Origin: Triplophysa rosa | Lineage: Eukaryota; Chordata; Actinopteri; Cypriniformes; Nemacheilidae | DNA: 64,000 bases | Direction of reading: 5' to 3' | NCBI RefSeq assembly: GCF_024868665.1 | Contig: NW_026634434.1 | Location: 21,507 to 85,506, forward strand | Shown here: in pieces, positions 42,907-53,962 of the stretch | Numbering within the stretch: position 1 is the first letter of the stretch | How the letters are laid out: each line of letters opens with the position of its first letter | The notes under the pieces: generated by a model | What the model saw: the letters and a program-made list of their open reading frames with translations, nothing else | Told to the model about the DNA's origin: nothing | Databases searched by the model: none | Made by a program: the position numbers and the translations under genes

Positions 42907-44028
42907 GGAAAGGTTGAACGGATGAACTTAACACTTAAGAACAAGCTTGCGAAAATTTGTGCTGATACAGGCCTATCCTGGTTGTCTGCTTTGCCAATCG
43001 CTTTGATGTCTGTACGTTCCTCAATTAACAGGGTCACTGGATTCACCCCATTTGAGCTGTTAACTGGCCGCCAATTTCCGGGTCCCTTTACAGGTTTTCC
43101 TATTTGTGACATCCCTGCCTTGGACCCTAAGGAACATTACCAAAAACTGACATGCTTGATAAGTTATTTTTATCCCCAGACACGCCTGACCCTGCCGGAT
43201 CCAGCACCTTGTGTAGCCCAGTGGGTTCGTGTACGTGAGTTCAGAAGGAAGTGGTCTGGCCCCCATTGGTCAGCCCCTAAACAGGTGGTAGCCCGTACCT
43301 CTCATTGTGTCCAATTGAAAGACAAAGGCAACACCTGGTATCATCTCTCAAGTTGTGTTGCTTGTGACCCTCCATCTCGTAGCCTGACCAACACTGTGTT
43401 GGACCTTGCTGTGCAGGTCCAAGAGGGGGTACAGGAAGCAAAACAATCGGACGCTCCACTAACAGAGCAGATAACACAAGATAAACAATCCCTTTTGACA
43501 CACAACACCACACACACAGAGACTTCCTCACAAAACACACAACTGACGTTCAAACAGGGTGATTTGTTTTCAACACCAGAAGCAGAACCCATTGCACACT
43601 GTATCAGTGCTGACTGTGTTCTTGGAGCAGGGATAGCACAACAGATCAGACATCGATACGGGGTACATAAGATACAGGGGCAAAGAAAACAATCAGGAGA
43701 GTGTGCTGTCACCATAGAAGGAGAAAGGTTGGTGTTCCATTTGTTAACTAAATTGTGGTGCTCAGACTTACCATCTTATACCTCTCTAGAGAGTAGTCTG
43801 GAGTGCATGAGGGAAGAAGCTCTCCAATTAGGGGTAAAAAGGATCTCCATGCCCAGGATTGGGTGTGGACTGGACAAATTGGTGTTTGAAGAGGTACAGA
43901 AGATCCTAGAGAGGGTTTTCAAGGGAAAAGGGATTGAAATAATCATTTATACCCTGTCAAAAAGTTTATTCATTTATTTCCTAACTACGTTATATTCATT
44001 TATTCTTGTTACAAAATTGCTTTCATAA
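42907..44028 (+). pseudogene. pol: ERV pol: integrase C-terminus fused to a macrodomain
   Basis: Same frame as the previous segment. It opens with the Glu of the DDE triad ('GKVERMN'), then 'PFELLTGRQFPGP' and a GPY/F-like DNA-binding tail ('EFRRKWSGPHWSAPKQVV', 'VQLKDKGNTWYHLSSC') to about residue 145 from 42922. A Gln/Thr-rich linker of about 55 residues follows, then a macrodomain at about residues 207-345, and a short hydrophobic end ('LFIYFLTTLYSFILV'). No stop separates integrase from macrodomain, so they would be one polyprotein, perhaps cut by protease in the linker. Pol ends 112 bases before the env ATG. Confidence 0.88.
43540..43960 (+). other. OARD1/TARG1-like macrodomain at the Pol C-terminus
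   Basis: Visible macrodomain features in order: strand 'QLTFKQGDLFS' with the GD pair; the ADP-ribose loop 'AHCISADCVLGAGIA'; 'GERLVFHLLTK'; and 'KRISMPRIGCGLDKLVFEEV', then 'IEIIIYTL'. This closely follows the vertebrate OARD1 (TARG1) branch, not the MacroD or PARP branches. Lys277 (in 'LLTK') and Asp318 (in 'GCGLD'), numbered from 42922, sit at the OARD1 catalytic Lys and Asp and are 41 residues apart as in the human enzyme (K84, D125). Expected activity: hydrolysis of ADP-ribose from acidic residues or O-acetyl-ADP-ribose. Activity is inferred. Confidence 0.85.
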
Positions 44029-44139
44029 TACGTTTTCTGTGATCATTAACCTGTTTTATTTGTAAAGACCAAAGTGACGAGGGCTCTGGAGCCTCGGTTG
44101 ACTCTTCCTTCAGACCAAGGTGTCACTGGGTAAGTCACC

Positions 44140-46087
44140 ATGAAACTGTGGGGAAATTGGAGGGTTATGGGGGGGGTTATTCATCATAGCAGTGGCTGTA
44201 GTATTAATAGTATATGGCATAATGGAAAAAGACACTGAAGATAACAAGCCCAAAAGAGAAATAAAAGTAAAGACGGGACACCCGTTTGGGGTAAAATTGG
44301 AACTGATTAGGACCAATGGTAAGGATGCCATCTGGGAATTTGATTTATGCCAGGTAATTAACTGTGGAAAAGATGAGATGTCTTACAGAGGTTATGACAT
44401 CTACGGGTGTTTGTGGCCTACCACTGGAAGAAATCCCAGTGGCCCCTGGTGTCATGGGTGGACGGATGTCAATTGGTCGACCAGACCGGGATTTGTGAAG
44501 CGCATTTGGAAAATGAGTAAGGAACATATTCAATTTAAACTTGCATTGTTTAGGGGACCCTCGAATGTATGGGGAACTAATAGAGTAAATAAAATAATGA
44601 TTAGGCTAAAAGATGGGCATTATGCCAGAACCTCATACATAACCATAGGGGTAGATGTGACTGGCACAGACCCCATGGGCCTTATCGCCATTACCACCGT
44701 GGTAGCCCCAACTGTGCCAATCATTAGTAATTTCTCCCAGTCAGGTAATGCCATTGCTTCTTCTGATTATACCAAAATGACACCCCATGACTTATTAGTG
44801 ATGGCCACTGGATATAGTGAAGATAATTTGTGGTTAAAGTGGATAGAAACCACAGCCAAAGAACAGGGCATGGCTGATTGTGTTGCATGTGCCAGGGCCA
44901 GGCCCACCCTGTACACTGAACCAGCTCCGTTATTCCCAGAAGACACCTGGGGTTATGGTTGTATGCTGGGACTTACCAAACGGGCCACCCCTTTTAATTG
45001 TAGCACACTGGCTGCCCTGTTTCCTCCATTAAGCAATCAGTCTCGTATAGGCCCATTCACCCCGAGAGAGGGAAACTATACATGCTTCAATCTAACCAGT
45101 ACCAGAAAATCACAGATATATGTAGGACAGGTCCCTGACAGCTGGTGTAACACCACGGTGCAAACCCAGGGAGCCCTTGGCGAATGGGCACGTGCTGGGC
45201 TATACTATTACTGTGGTGCTTCCGTACTATTAGTAAGAGTGACCCCTGATATGGTTGGGGTGTGTGCCATGACCAGACTGGCAGCCCCGTTAACCCTGAT
45301 AGGAAGTAGAGTTGTCAGGATGACCCATGTTACCCCAACCGAGTTAACAGCCCGCCGTAGGCGACATGTTTTGCTCAAACGTTCAGCATTTGACCCCACA
45401 ATTAACAGCCCAACATATGTAGACGCCATTGGCATCCCGAGGGGAGTGCCAGATGAGCATAAACTTGCTGACCAAGTGGCTACAGGATTTGAGAATATCC
45501 CAGTGGTGTCAGCCCTATTCCCTGTGACCCCTAATAAGAATGTAGATAGAATTAATTATGTGCATTATAATGTCATGCGGTTATCCAATTTAACTAGGGA
45601 TGCCGTAGAAGGTCTGGCTGAGCAGTTGGCACCCACCTCGCTGATGGCAGTGCAGAATAGGATCGCACTGGATATGATTTTATCTGAAAAAGGGGGGGTG
45701 TGTTCAATGATTGGAGAAATGTGTTGCACCTTTATTCCTAACAACACTGCGCCAGATGGTTCTGTAACCAGGGCATTGAATGGTTTGAAGGCACTGTCAA
45801 AAGAGATGAAGGAGCACTCTGGGATTGATAATCCAATGGATAGATGGTTCAATAGAATGTTTGGGGGATGGAAAGGGATTATAATCTCCATAATTACCTC
45901 GTTGGGCATTTTTCTTGCTGTTATTGTCACCTGTGGGTGTTGTTGTATACCATGTATTAGATCTCTTTGTAATAGGATGATTATCACCGCAATTGAGAAA
46001 AAGGATCCCGATCATCCTCCATCATATGCAATGCCTCTTATGGGCACGGAGGAGGATCAAATGGAAGACCTTGAGGAAAATGTGTGA
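44140..46087 (+). pseudogene. env: ERV env (start frameshifted)
   Basis: The open frame 44192-46087 lacks its own ATG at the start. An ATG at 44140 precedes it in another frame, with a run of eight G (44169-44176) between, so a single-base indel most likely breaks the signal peptide ('AVVLIVYGI' is its hydrophobic remainder). The surface subunit has many Cys, N-glycosylation sites and a CVAC motif (44878-44889). A furin-type RRRR site is at 45353-45364. The transmembrane subunit has a heptad-rich stretch, an 'ALDMILSEKGGVC' segment and CX6CC (45701-45727), implying a covalent SU-TM link. A membrane anchor follows (about 45875-45965), then a Cys-rich tail with PPSY. Close to the Env type widespread in fish ERVs. 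Confidence 0.88.
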
Positions 46088-46100
46088 TCTCTGATGGAGA

Positions 46101-46113
46101 TCAAGAGAGGGAA
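46101..46113 (+). promoter_or_regulatory. ERV polypurine tract
   Basis: Purine-rich AAGAGAGGGAA immediately before the 3' LTR, the primer for plus-strand DNA. Confidence 0.75.
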
Positions 46114-46645
46114 TGTTGGGTCTATCCATTTCATAAGAGGTGTATTTTTATAATTTCAGTATCCTAGCAATATGTATTTTAATCATGTACTTTCAGAGAA
46201 AATAGATGTGGACCGAAACTGAACAGTAGTTCCTCCTGGCAGGGTGGAATTTACAAGAAACTGAGTGATAAATCATGTGATTTCATGAGAATGTGGGGGT
46301 AGGAGTGTTGTTCCTCTTTTTGTGTTAACAGAACTGTGAGTGAGGAGACACCCTAAGAAATGGAGCTCTGCCTGGTAACTTTGGACGGAGGCTTCTGTAT
46401 TGGCAGAGAAGAGAGTCACCCCACCGGGCTCTGGGAGGAACCAAACAAGAATATAAAAATATGTGTGATGTGTTTGTAAAGCGTTCTGGAATGCCCAGAT
46501 GCTCTTGATGTATCTGTTGTTCGGAATCCTGAGCTCAGCTCGATCTATTTTACTCACCTTCTATTCTAAATAAAATCAATCTGATCATAGACGTTGTATG
46601 AGCGATTTCTGAACCGGGGAAGGACTGTAAGATTTCAGTCCAACA
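46114..46645 (+). repeat. ERV 3' LTR
   Basis: 532 bases, same ends, TATA and AATAAA as the 5' LTR, with about 8 substitutions and no indels by eye. Followed by GGTA, the target duplication. Confidence 0.95.
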
Positions 46646-47289
46646 GGTAGGATGTGGTCTCTGTAGCGCAGCCCCCACTTGAGAAAGTAGCGCTTACCCA
46701 GTGGCCTTACGGTTCCGGGCGGCTTCTCGCTGTTAGAGAAACAAGGCCGCCGCCTGTGAGGCCGAAGGTAGGGGCCTTCCCACCTTTCAAGAAAGCTCTG
46801 GGACCCCCTACCTACCCACTGGTAGGTTACAATTTCGCGGTAGCGCTCACGGCTGACACGCCCAGGCCAGTCACCGTCGCTTCGTTGAGATTGTGACAGG
46901 GCACAGTGTTATGGCGTTTTCCATTGGAACCCCATCTGACGGTTCGACACAGCGTCGAGAGACCGACAGAAAGGGAACGTCTCGGTTACGTTTGTAACCT
47001 CGGTTCCCTGATGGAGGGAACGAGACGTTGTGTCCTCTTGCCACAACACGTGCTGTCCTCTGCAGCAGCTCCTCAGAACTAAGGTGAATGAATGAGGCAC
47101 GCCGTCTCCCTTTTATACCCGGTTATCCGGGGGCGGAGTCCGGCATGCAAATTTCATTCGCCAATTTTCATTGGCCTTTTCTAAGAAGTCGGAAGCGATT
47201 GGTTCTCAGGGACGAACCCCATCTGTCGGTTCGACACAACGTCTCGTTCCCTCCATCAGGGAACCGAAGTTACAAACGTAACCGAGACG
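46646..47289 (+). repeat. DIRS-B right end
   Basis: Resumes DIRS sequence after the ERV (GGTAGGATGTGG, then CTTACCCAGTGGCC). It contains the non-coding tail and the double inverted structure: 46976-47035 against about 47230-47289, and the left-terminus complement at about 47080-47250. Confidence 0.85.
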
Positions 47290-47536
47290 TTTTTAAGCAT
47301 TTATTTGCAGAAAGCTGAAAGAGGACAAACTTGTCAAAAAAAAAAAACACATGCAATGTTTGCAAAACATAATCAAAGTTCGTATTCATGTTTAAACAAC
47401 ACAATCCTAATGACGTGTTTTACAAATGAAATGAATAGGACCTTGACCATGTGGGAAAATGTTTTTTTTCCTCACAGTTTATAAATCATATGGTGTTTAT
47501 TTTTAAAATGTAAAAATGCAGAATGGTTTGTGAAAG

Positions 47537-47877
47537 TGTCACGATCCCAGTCCGTGCTTCCCCTGTGTTTGTGAACTTTTCTGTTATTTCCTGTTCTGTG
47601 CCATGTTTTGTGGTCCTTTGTAGTTTTTTGTGTTAATTAGTTCCTCCAGGTGTGTCTTGTTATCTTGTTAGTTTATATGTATTTAAACCCCAGTGTTTCA
47701 TTTGTCTGTTGTCAGTCGTTAAATGTTTGATCCTGTTTCTTGTGGTTATGCTCAGTGTACTTTGAGATATTTTAGTTCCTTTTCCTTTGTCTTTTTGTTA
47801 TTTGGTACTTTGCCTTTTTGTTTAAGTAAACCTTATGCTGCATGTGGATCCACTGCTTCGCCTGCCCTTTCGTTACA
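47537..47877 (+). repeat. LTR-like repeat (TG...CA)
   Basis: Runs from TGTCACGATCCCAG to CCCTTTCGTTACA, T-rich inside, with a TATTTAAACC TATA-like box (about 47680) and a TAAGTAAACC block before the end. It looks like a solo LTR of a fish gypsy-type element. The flanking bases do not give a clean duplication, so this is tentative. Confidence 0.45.
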
Positions 47878-49504
47878 GATAGAATATACAAATTCTAAAG
47901 TATAAAATCAATGGTAAAGCCTATGGAAAGTATCTATAAAACATGGACACCCACCGTATGGTATATGTGTGTTTAAACATGTTTGAAAGCTTTCTTTAAT
48001 TACACATGAATTATCCATGAAGTTCTTAATGTTAAAGCTGTCCCTGTCATCAGGAGGTTTTTCTGTTAGAGATGACAGACAGACTGTGGTTAAGCCTCTC
48101 ACATCACTCCCAGGTTTTTTAAGGGCTTAAGTGGCACAAAAGGGGCACTTAAGTCTTGATATTTTTCATAGTTTGTGTCACATTAAAAGTGTACACTGAG
48201 CAATATTTACTTTGTCTGGTATATGGGCCATTCTACAGAATTGGTGCAAAACAGCTTGAAAAAAGTTTTTTCACCCAGAATTGTTTTACGTATGCAAATT
48301 GTATATTATCAAAGGTACACATTTCTAGGAATTTTGCAGGTAATTTGCATATTGTCATTTCAGAAAATTTTGGAAAGTTCTTTCTCTCCCCAAATTTGGT
48401 CACTACCGAAACATAATAATATATTATTTAATAAGAAGGATTATATTTACATATGAAGCTTTTTTAAATCTACTTTTAAAAAAATGCTATTAAAAAAAAT
48501 TTCAGCATGTAAATCAATAACATTTACAATTTCAACATTATTTCAAGTGTAATTTATGATATTTGTTTTATTTTGTCTTTCTTTGTAAAAGGCATAACAT
48601 TGATGGTACCTATTTCAACATTATGGATTCATTAGTTTATATATACATTGAACCAAACACTGTCATAACATCTTAATTGATCGTTTAATATATTTTTGAC
48701 AAAACATCCCATGATCTGGTCATGACACATTCATTTCAGTAGTGATGGTAAAGTTTTGGTATTGATCACAATATTTAATTTGCACTTTCATACTTTCAAC
48801 ATTTTATATTAATACAAATAACTAACTATGTTGCACATAGGCAGCCAGCACATATATCAGACACACATCTGATAGTAAACCTACAGCTCACATACTATAT
48901 CAATACTAAAACATACTAAAATATTAATGATTTACATAACTGTACGGAGTTTTGAAAGTGTTCCTTTTTCTTGTTACAGAAAAAAAATTTGTCACTACCG
49001 AAACAATGATGCCCAGTGATACGTTTCGGTCGTGACTGTTTTGGTAGTGATATTTTTTTAATACTTTTGAGCTTCATTCAAATATTCTAATCAGCACAAG
49101 GTTTGCAAGCACAATTCTGAACAAATGTACACACATAAAAACTAAATTTTGTGGAATAATGCCCCAAAATTTGACGTTCCTTAACGTTAGACACCGATTT
49201 TGATACTTTTGAACACATCTACTTAAAAATTATTGGACCAATCCACTCATCGTGTAGCTTATTAGAGAGATGGACACAGTAATGATTCTTGATAAAAATG
49301 TAGGTGTGTGGCTAAAATCAGTCTGAGCCAATGAACTAAAGCATACACTGCACAGTTGTGACATGAAAATCCTGGACACAATTTTTACATAAAGTTTCAT
49401 CATTTAAAAATAAAATATAAAATAATTTAACTCTGCTAAATGACTAAATGTGAATGTAACTTGAACAGGAAAAACACGTCCTAAAATATGAAATAAGTGA
49501 CACT
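47878..49504. other. AT-rich stretch without gene
   Basis: No coding signal. TCACTACCGAAAC occurs at about 48400 and 48992, with a related form (TTTCGGTCGTGACTG / TTGGTAGTGAT) at about 49024-49049. This suggests the remnant of a repeat with inverted parts, whose limits I cannot set. Confidence 0.4.
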
Positions 49505-50150
49505 CAACTCAAGTCAACTTTATTTATATAGCGCTTTGACGAGGGAGGCGGGACAAGAGCCGTGGGAGGAGGAAGAGAGTCCGGCGGCACGAGCGCTAAC
49601 GAGGAGGAGATCGGAAGCATAAAAGGCCGAGCGACAGGAGGAAACGGCGAGAGAGGACCGGGCCCGGACTTACGTTAAGTTTTGTTTATGTTTGTGTGGC
49701 TGAGGTGCAGGGGAGGAGCAGGAAGTGGGGGACTTCCTGCCGGCTGCCCTCAGCCGGAAGAGCCATCGCCAGCCGCCAGGGGGCGGAGGAGGAGCGAGGG
49801 AGCGTCCAGTACCACTGCATGGCACCGCGAGGAAGAGGCTCTTGGCTGGCTGAGGACTGAGCGACAGCGTGTCGGGGAACCGGACCAAATGTTTTTTTTC
49901 TGTTTCCTCTCTCCCCTCTCTCGGCCCTGTCACTCCTGGTGCTTCCGTCTCCGTTCTCTCGTCTCGTATGTCCATACCCCCAGGCGCTGAGGCCGGAGAA
50001 ACTGGCCCCCCCGGGGGGAAGTAAGCACAGGCTCGTGGGTACCCCCTTGCCTGTGAGGGGCAATGGGGGTATGTGACGAGGGAGGCAGGACGAGAGCCAT
50101 GGGAGGAGGAAGAGTATCTCCCACGGAGGAGATCGGAAGCATAAAAGATG
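49505..50150 (+). repeat. Repeat with duplicated 75-90 bp ends
   Basis: After a common fish repeat edge (CTTTATTTATATAGCGCTTT, 49517-49536), GACGAGGGAGGCGGGACAAG starts at 49537 and a near copy (GACGAGGGAGGCAGGACGAG) at 50077. Both share GGAGGAGATCGGAAGCATAA. The roughly 540-base period and GC-rich content fit a partial LTR or a tandem duplicate of one repeat. Open frames in it (49682-49990, 49686-50327 minus) lack family features. Confidence 0.55.
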
Positions 50151-50384
50151 TTTGACCTGTCCCCATTTACACATTTCTGTAAATGTTGATATTGTACATT
50201 TAGAATACATTAAGGGTCTCTGTCTTTTTCTCCCTCCTGAGCCTGCCCCCACTCCCCTCTCTTGCCCCATGCACCACTGAGCTCTGACCTCATCCGAAGT
50301 TCCTTCCACAACCACCCCAACATACACTGACCCGCACTAGTCACTTTATGCAGCCTTGGACTGCTCACTACCTCATTCAGCATT

Positions 50385-50485
50385 GGTCTGGATAGAAAGT
50401 AACACAATTTCAATCCTCTATATGTATGTACTGTACATGTGGCAGAATTGACAGTAAAGCAGACTTTGACTTTTGATTTGTTGCT
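50385..50485 (+). repeat. LINE-type 3' tail
   Basis: TGTACTGTACATGTGGCAGA followed by ATTGACAGTAAAGCAGACTTTGACTTTTGA, like the 3' end of fish Rex1/L2-type LINEs. Only the tail is recognisable. Confidence 0.45.
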
Positions 50486-51799
50486 CATAATATTTTTGCA
50501 AAAACTTTAAAGCTCAATACCTCAAAACTAGTCAGAGTGCAGATAGAACCTTATAATTCCAAGTCAACAAAATATATATATTTTTTGGAGGATGGACTGT
50601 TTAGCCAATCACATTGAGCGTTCAATCCACCAATCATAACACTCTGTACTAACTCAAGAAGCTCAATGCTGCACTGTTATGTGCAGTGTGCCTGCATCAA
50701 TTCAAGTCAAACACAGACAAGAAGGATTTCAGTAAGAGTACACTATTTAACACATGAGTTCACTTTGTATATCTGATGTCACTTTATTATTCATTAAACA
50801 TTTGTAATGCTTGTTTTTTGGTAATGAAGTTAGGTGTTCGCAGTGTTATATGTTTCCCCCATGTATCATGTTTTAGAGATCGTCTTGGTTACAGATGTAA
50901 TCTCTGTTCCCTGATGAAGGGAACGAGACGTTGTGTCAAACCGGCAGATGGGGTTTGACTTCTGACTATTTTGAAAAGGCCAATGAAATTGGCGAATGAA
51001 ATTTGCATGCCGGACTCCACCCCGGATAGCTGGGTATAAAAGGAAGACGGCGTGCTGCATTCATTCACCTTTTGGGCTGAGAGCATCCCTCGACCGCTGC
51101 GGCGGGCGGCCAGCGTTGTGGCATGAAGGACACAACGTCTCGTTCCCTCCATCAGGGAATAGAGGTTACATCCGTAACCAAGACGTTCCCTTTCTGTCGG
51201 ACTCTCTACGTTGTGTCAAACTGACAGATGGGGTTCCTATCTAAAACGCCACGGCACTGTGCCGCATCACAATCTCTAGCGAAGCAACGCTGACTGGCCT
51301 GGGTGTCAGCGCAAAATTGTAACCGTCCAGTGGAGAGGTACGGGGTCCCAGAGCTTCGGAAGGTGGGGAGCCCCTGCCACCGGCCGTTGTTTCTCTAACA
51401 GCGAGAAGCCGCCTGGCACCGTAAGGGCCAGTGGGTAAGCGTTATCTCCTCACTGAGGAAACGCACTACAGAGACCACTTCCTACCTTGGGGAGGAGTTT
51501 AGTGGAGACACCAGCATGGTCTCGCCGGCAGGGGAGAACTCATGGGAGAATGTGCGGACTGAATGAAGTGCCGCAAGGTCGAGGTCCACCTAGGGAAGGT
51601 CATGGGTTACCAAGGTGGGAACCAAGTTAGAGGTCCGGTTAGAGCTATGCGGTAGATAACTCAGCTGGTACCCGGGACAGGGTTGCTCTGCCCAGCCTGC
51701 CAGCAGGAGGTGCTTAGTGATGGATGGAATGCCTATACTTCACCCAGTGGGGGAAGAAGGGAGGTGGAAATAGCACGCTGACCCACCTAGGAGGGGGGA

Positions 51800-52400
51800 G
51801 GTGCTTTTGCAGGCGTACGCCATACCGGTCGCCGATCTTACCTGTTACCATGCAAGACTCAGGCTGACACTGGTTCTACGCGGAGGCTGTAAAATGTCGC
51901 GAAGGTGTTGGGCATAGCCCAACCCGCAGCTCTGCAGATGTCTGCCAGAGAGGCGCCCTGGGCCAGTGCCCACGAGGAGTGTGCCCTCACTGCCAATGGG
52001 CACGGGTGATCTTGGGATCGGTACGCTGTGGCGATCGTGTCCACGATCCAGTGCGCCAGTCTCTGTTTGGAGACAGCCCTCCCGTTCTGCTGGCCTCCAA
52101 AACAGACAAAGAGCTGCTCAGAGCTTCTGAAGATCTACGTGCGGTCCAAGTAGAGGCGCAGAGCGCGTACTGGACACAACATGGATAGGGTTGAGTCTTC
52201 CTCCCCGGTGGGGAGCTCCTGTAAGTCCACCACCTGGTCCCGAAAGGGAGTGGTGGGAACCTTGGGAACATAGAGAGGATCACGTGAGAGTCTCCAGGCC
52301 TGAATTCTAGGCAATCGGTGGACACGTAGAATGCTTATAGGTCCTCTACCCTCTTGATGGAGGCGAGCGAATTGGGTAAATGCTACTGAATACACATAGT
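51800..52400 (-). pseudogene. DIRS-C tyrosine recombinase
   Basis: C-terminal box 'AHSSWALAQGASLADICRAA' followed by 'GWAMPNTFATFYSLRV' (51859-51975), the best kept recombinase end here, with the His-containing segment and the FYSL Tyr. Upstream, 'TRWWTYRSSPPGRKTQPYPC' and 'LSPNRDWRTGSW' lie in a shifted frame (51987-52325). Box A is decayed at about 52350. Confidence 0.7.
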
Positions 52401-52519
52401 TGATAGCACTCAACTGTGCATATTCGCCCTTTGAGTTAAAATTGATAATTTCCCTGAGATGCACTACAGAGGCATCGGGCATGAAGAGGTTCAGGCAGTT
52501 CAGCACTGACTGTGTGCGA

Positions 52520-53962
52520 TCAGTAGTTAGCCATGCTGTCATGGAGACAGAGTTGAGTTCCATGCCGAGAAAAAAGATGCTCTGCGTGGGGGAGAGCTTG
52601 CTCTTTTCCCGGTTGACCTGTAGCCCCAAACGATCTAGGTGCCGGAGCACCAGGTCCCTGTGTGTAGTCAACAGACAACAGATCTCGCGAGTGTGCCAAG
52701 ACAAGCCAGTTGTCGAGATAGTTGAGTATTCGCACGCCCTTCTCCCTGAGGGACCGAGACAGCCCTTGGGGGGTGGTTCGATGGCTGGCAGTGTGGATCC
52801 CTCGCCGTGGGGAGGCCCCCGGGAGGAGATCGGCTCTGCTGACTTACCTGCCTGGCGATGATGCAGCTCAACGCATTGTCTGACTGAGAGTGCTGAGGGC
52901 TGCTGAGTGTGCTCAACGTTGTGTCTCGCCATGACGCAACATCGAGTTGCTGACCACCGTCGAGTAGAGGGTGATAGCGGCTGTAAGAAAAACCCAGAGA
53001 GAGAGGAAACTCTTTTTGTGAAGATGTGGGCGCTAGGCCCCCAGGGGGGCCCAGCAGATGTTGAGACGGGGCAGGGACCATCGATGGAATGGCTGGGGTC
53101 GGGCACGATGGCACACTCAATCTCCCTGGGGTTTTCCTGTCAGGGCAGCTTCTGCTGACGCGGCAGCTGTGGTCTCCTCCTCGACGTCTTCTTCTGGGAG
53201 GCCGCCTGGCTGGGGGGTGCTGGAGCCGGAAACGAGGAGGACCGGGGCTGCTGGGAAGCGGACGCCGCACAGGATCTCAAAGGCTGGAAGGCGTCAGAGT
53301 CGCGGCGGGGCAGGATGTGTTTGATGGACTCCGTCTGCTTCTTCACCGTCGAGAACTGCTGGGAGAAGTCTGAATAGCCCGCCTTGCGAGATGGGTGCAT
53401 CGAGAAAGCGAATTTTCTCAGCGTCACGCATCTGCACAAGGTAAAGCCAGAGGTGTCTTTCCTGGACCACAAGTGTGGACATCTTGGTCGCCGGCGGTGC
53501 GGAGTTCCTGCATCAACCCTGGGTCGGTCTTACCCTCGTGGAGCTCCTTTAGCGCCTTGGCCTGGTGGACCTGCAGGATGGCCATGGCGTGGAGGGAGGA
53601 GGCAGCCTGGCCCGCAGCAGTGTAAGACTTCGACACCAGAGATGCCAAAAACATACACGCCTTGGACGGGAGTCTAGGTTGACCTCTCCAGGTGGCCGTT
53701 GTCTGCGGGCACAGGTGCACCGTGACTGCATGTTCCACCTGGGGCATGTCGACATAGCCCCTGGCTGCCCCACCATTGAGGGAAGTGAGGGCGACAGAGC
53801 TAGTTTGATGGGAACGAGCCGAGAAGGGGGCGTTCCAGGTCTTACTAAGCTCTTCATGCATCTCCGGAAAATACGGGACCAGTGCACCGCACCGCCTCTC
53901 CCCCAACGCTCGCGGCGGCCTGGGAAAGCATGGTTGACATCTCGACGCCCACCTCTTCCTGG
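52520..53962 (-). pseudogene. DIRS-C RT fragment and gag
   Basis: 52520-52735 holds the RT palm fragment 'LNYLDNWLVLAHSRDLL', with Asn in place of the second catalytic Asp. 52860-53906 holds gag: 'YFPEMHEELSKTWNAPFSAR', 'GGAARGYVDMP', 'ASSLHAMAILQVHQAKALKE' and 'LREFAF'-type pieces in other frames. Gag is relatively well kept (160-residue frame 53424-53906) but lacks its zinc-binding start. Confidence 0.7.

Larger units (their letters stand above)
35343..46645 (+). mobile_element. Endogenous retrovirus, gamma/epsilon-like, with macrodomain in Pol
   Basis: A full-length provirus of 11,303 bases with 532-bp LTRs and a 4-bp target duplication GGTA (35339-35342, 46646-46649). The order is LTR, tRNA-Cys primer-binding site, leader with tandem array, gag, in-frame pol after one UGA, env, polypurine tract, LTR. 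Gag-pol in one frame, a GPY/F-like integrase tail and an Env with CX6CC are gammaretrovirus-like features common in fish ERVs. Two unusual domains lie in Pol. I count 8 LTR differences, so the insertion is fairly recent. At least six breaks make it non-functional. Confidence 0.92.
23998..47289 (+). mobile_element. DIRS-B, with gypsy and ERV inserted
   Basis: The most complete DIRS copy here once two insertions are set aside. Its parts are 23998-25397, 31524-35342 and 46646-47289. Left and right termini are inverted repeats as in DIRS-A. It carries gag-like, RT with an intact LNYLDDW motif, RNase H and tyrosine recombinase segments, all with frameshifts. The inserts have exact target duplications: CTTG for gypsy, and GGTA for the ERV. 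The uninterrupted sequence at both points is confirmed by DIRS-A. Confidence 0.88.

Noticed and set aside
44192..44230. GTG start for env at 44192
   Set aside because: The frame has no ATG at its start; the upstream ATG at 44140 separated by a G-run indel explains it better.
45565..45987. Antisense frame opposite env, considered as an HBZ-like antisense gene
   Set aside because: No bZIP or other motif; explained as a shadow of env coding sequence.
49682..50327. Overlapping frames of 102 and 213 residues on both strands
   Set aside because: They lie in a GC-rich repeat with duplicated ends; composition explains the length and no domain is visible.
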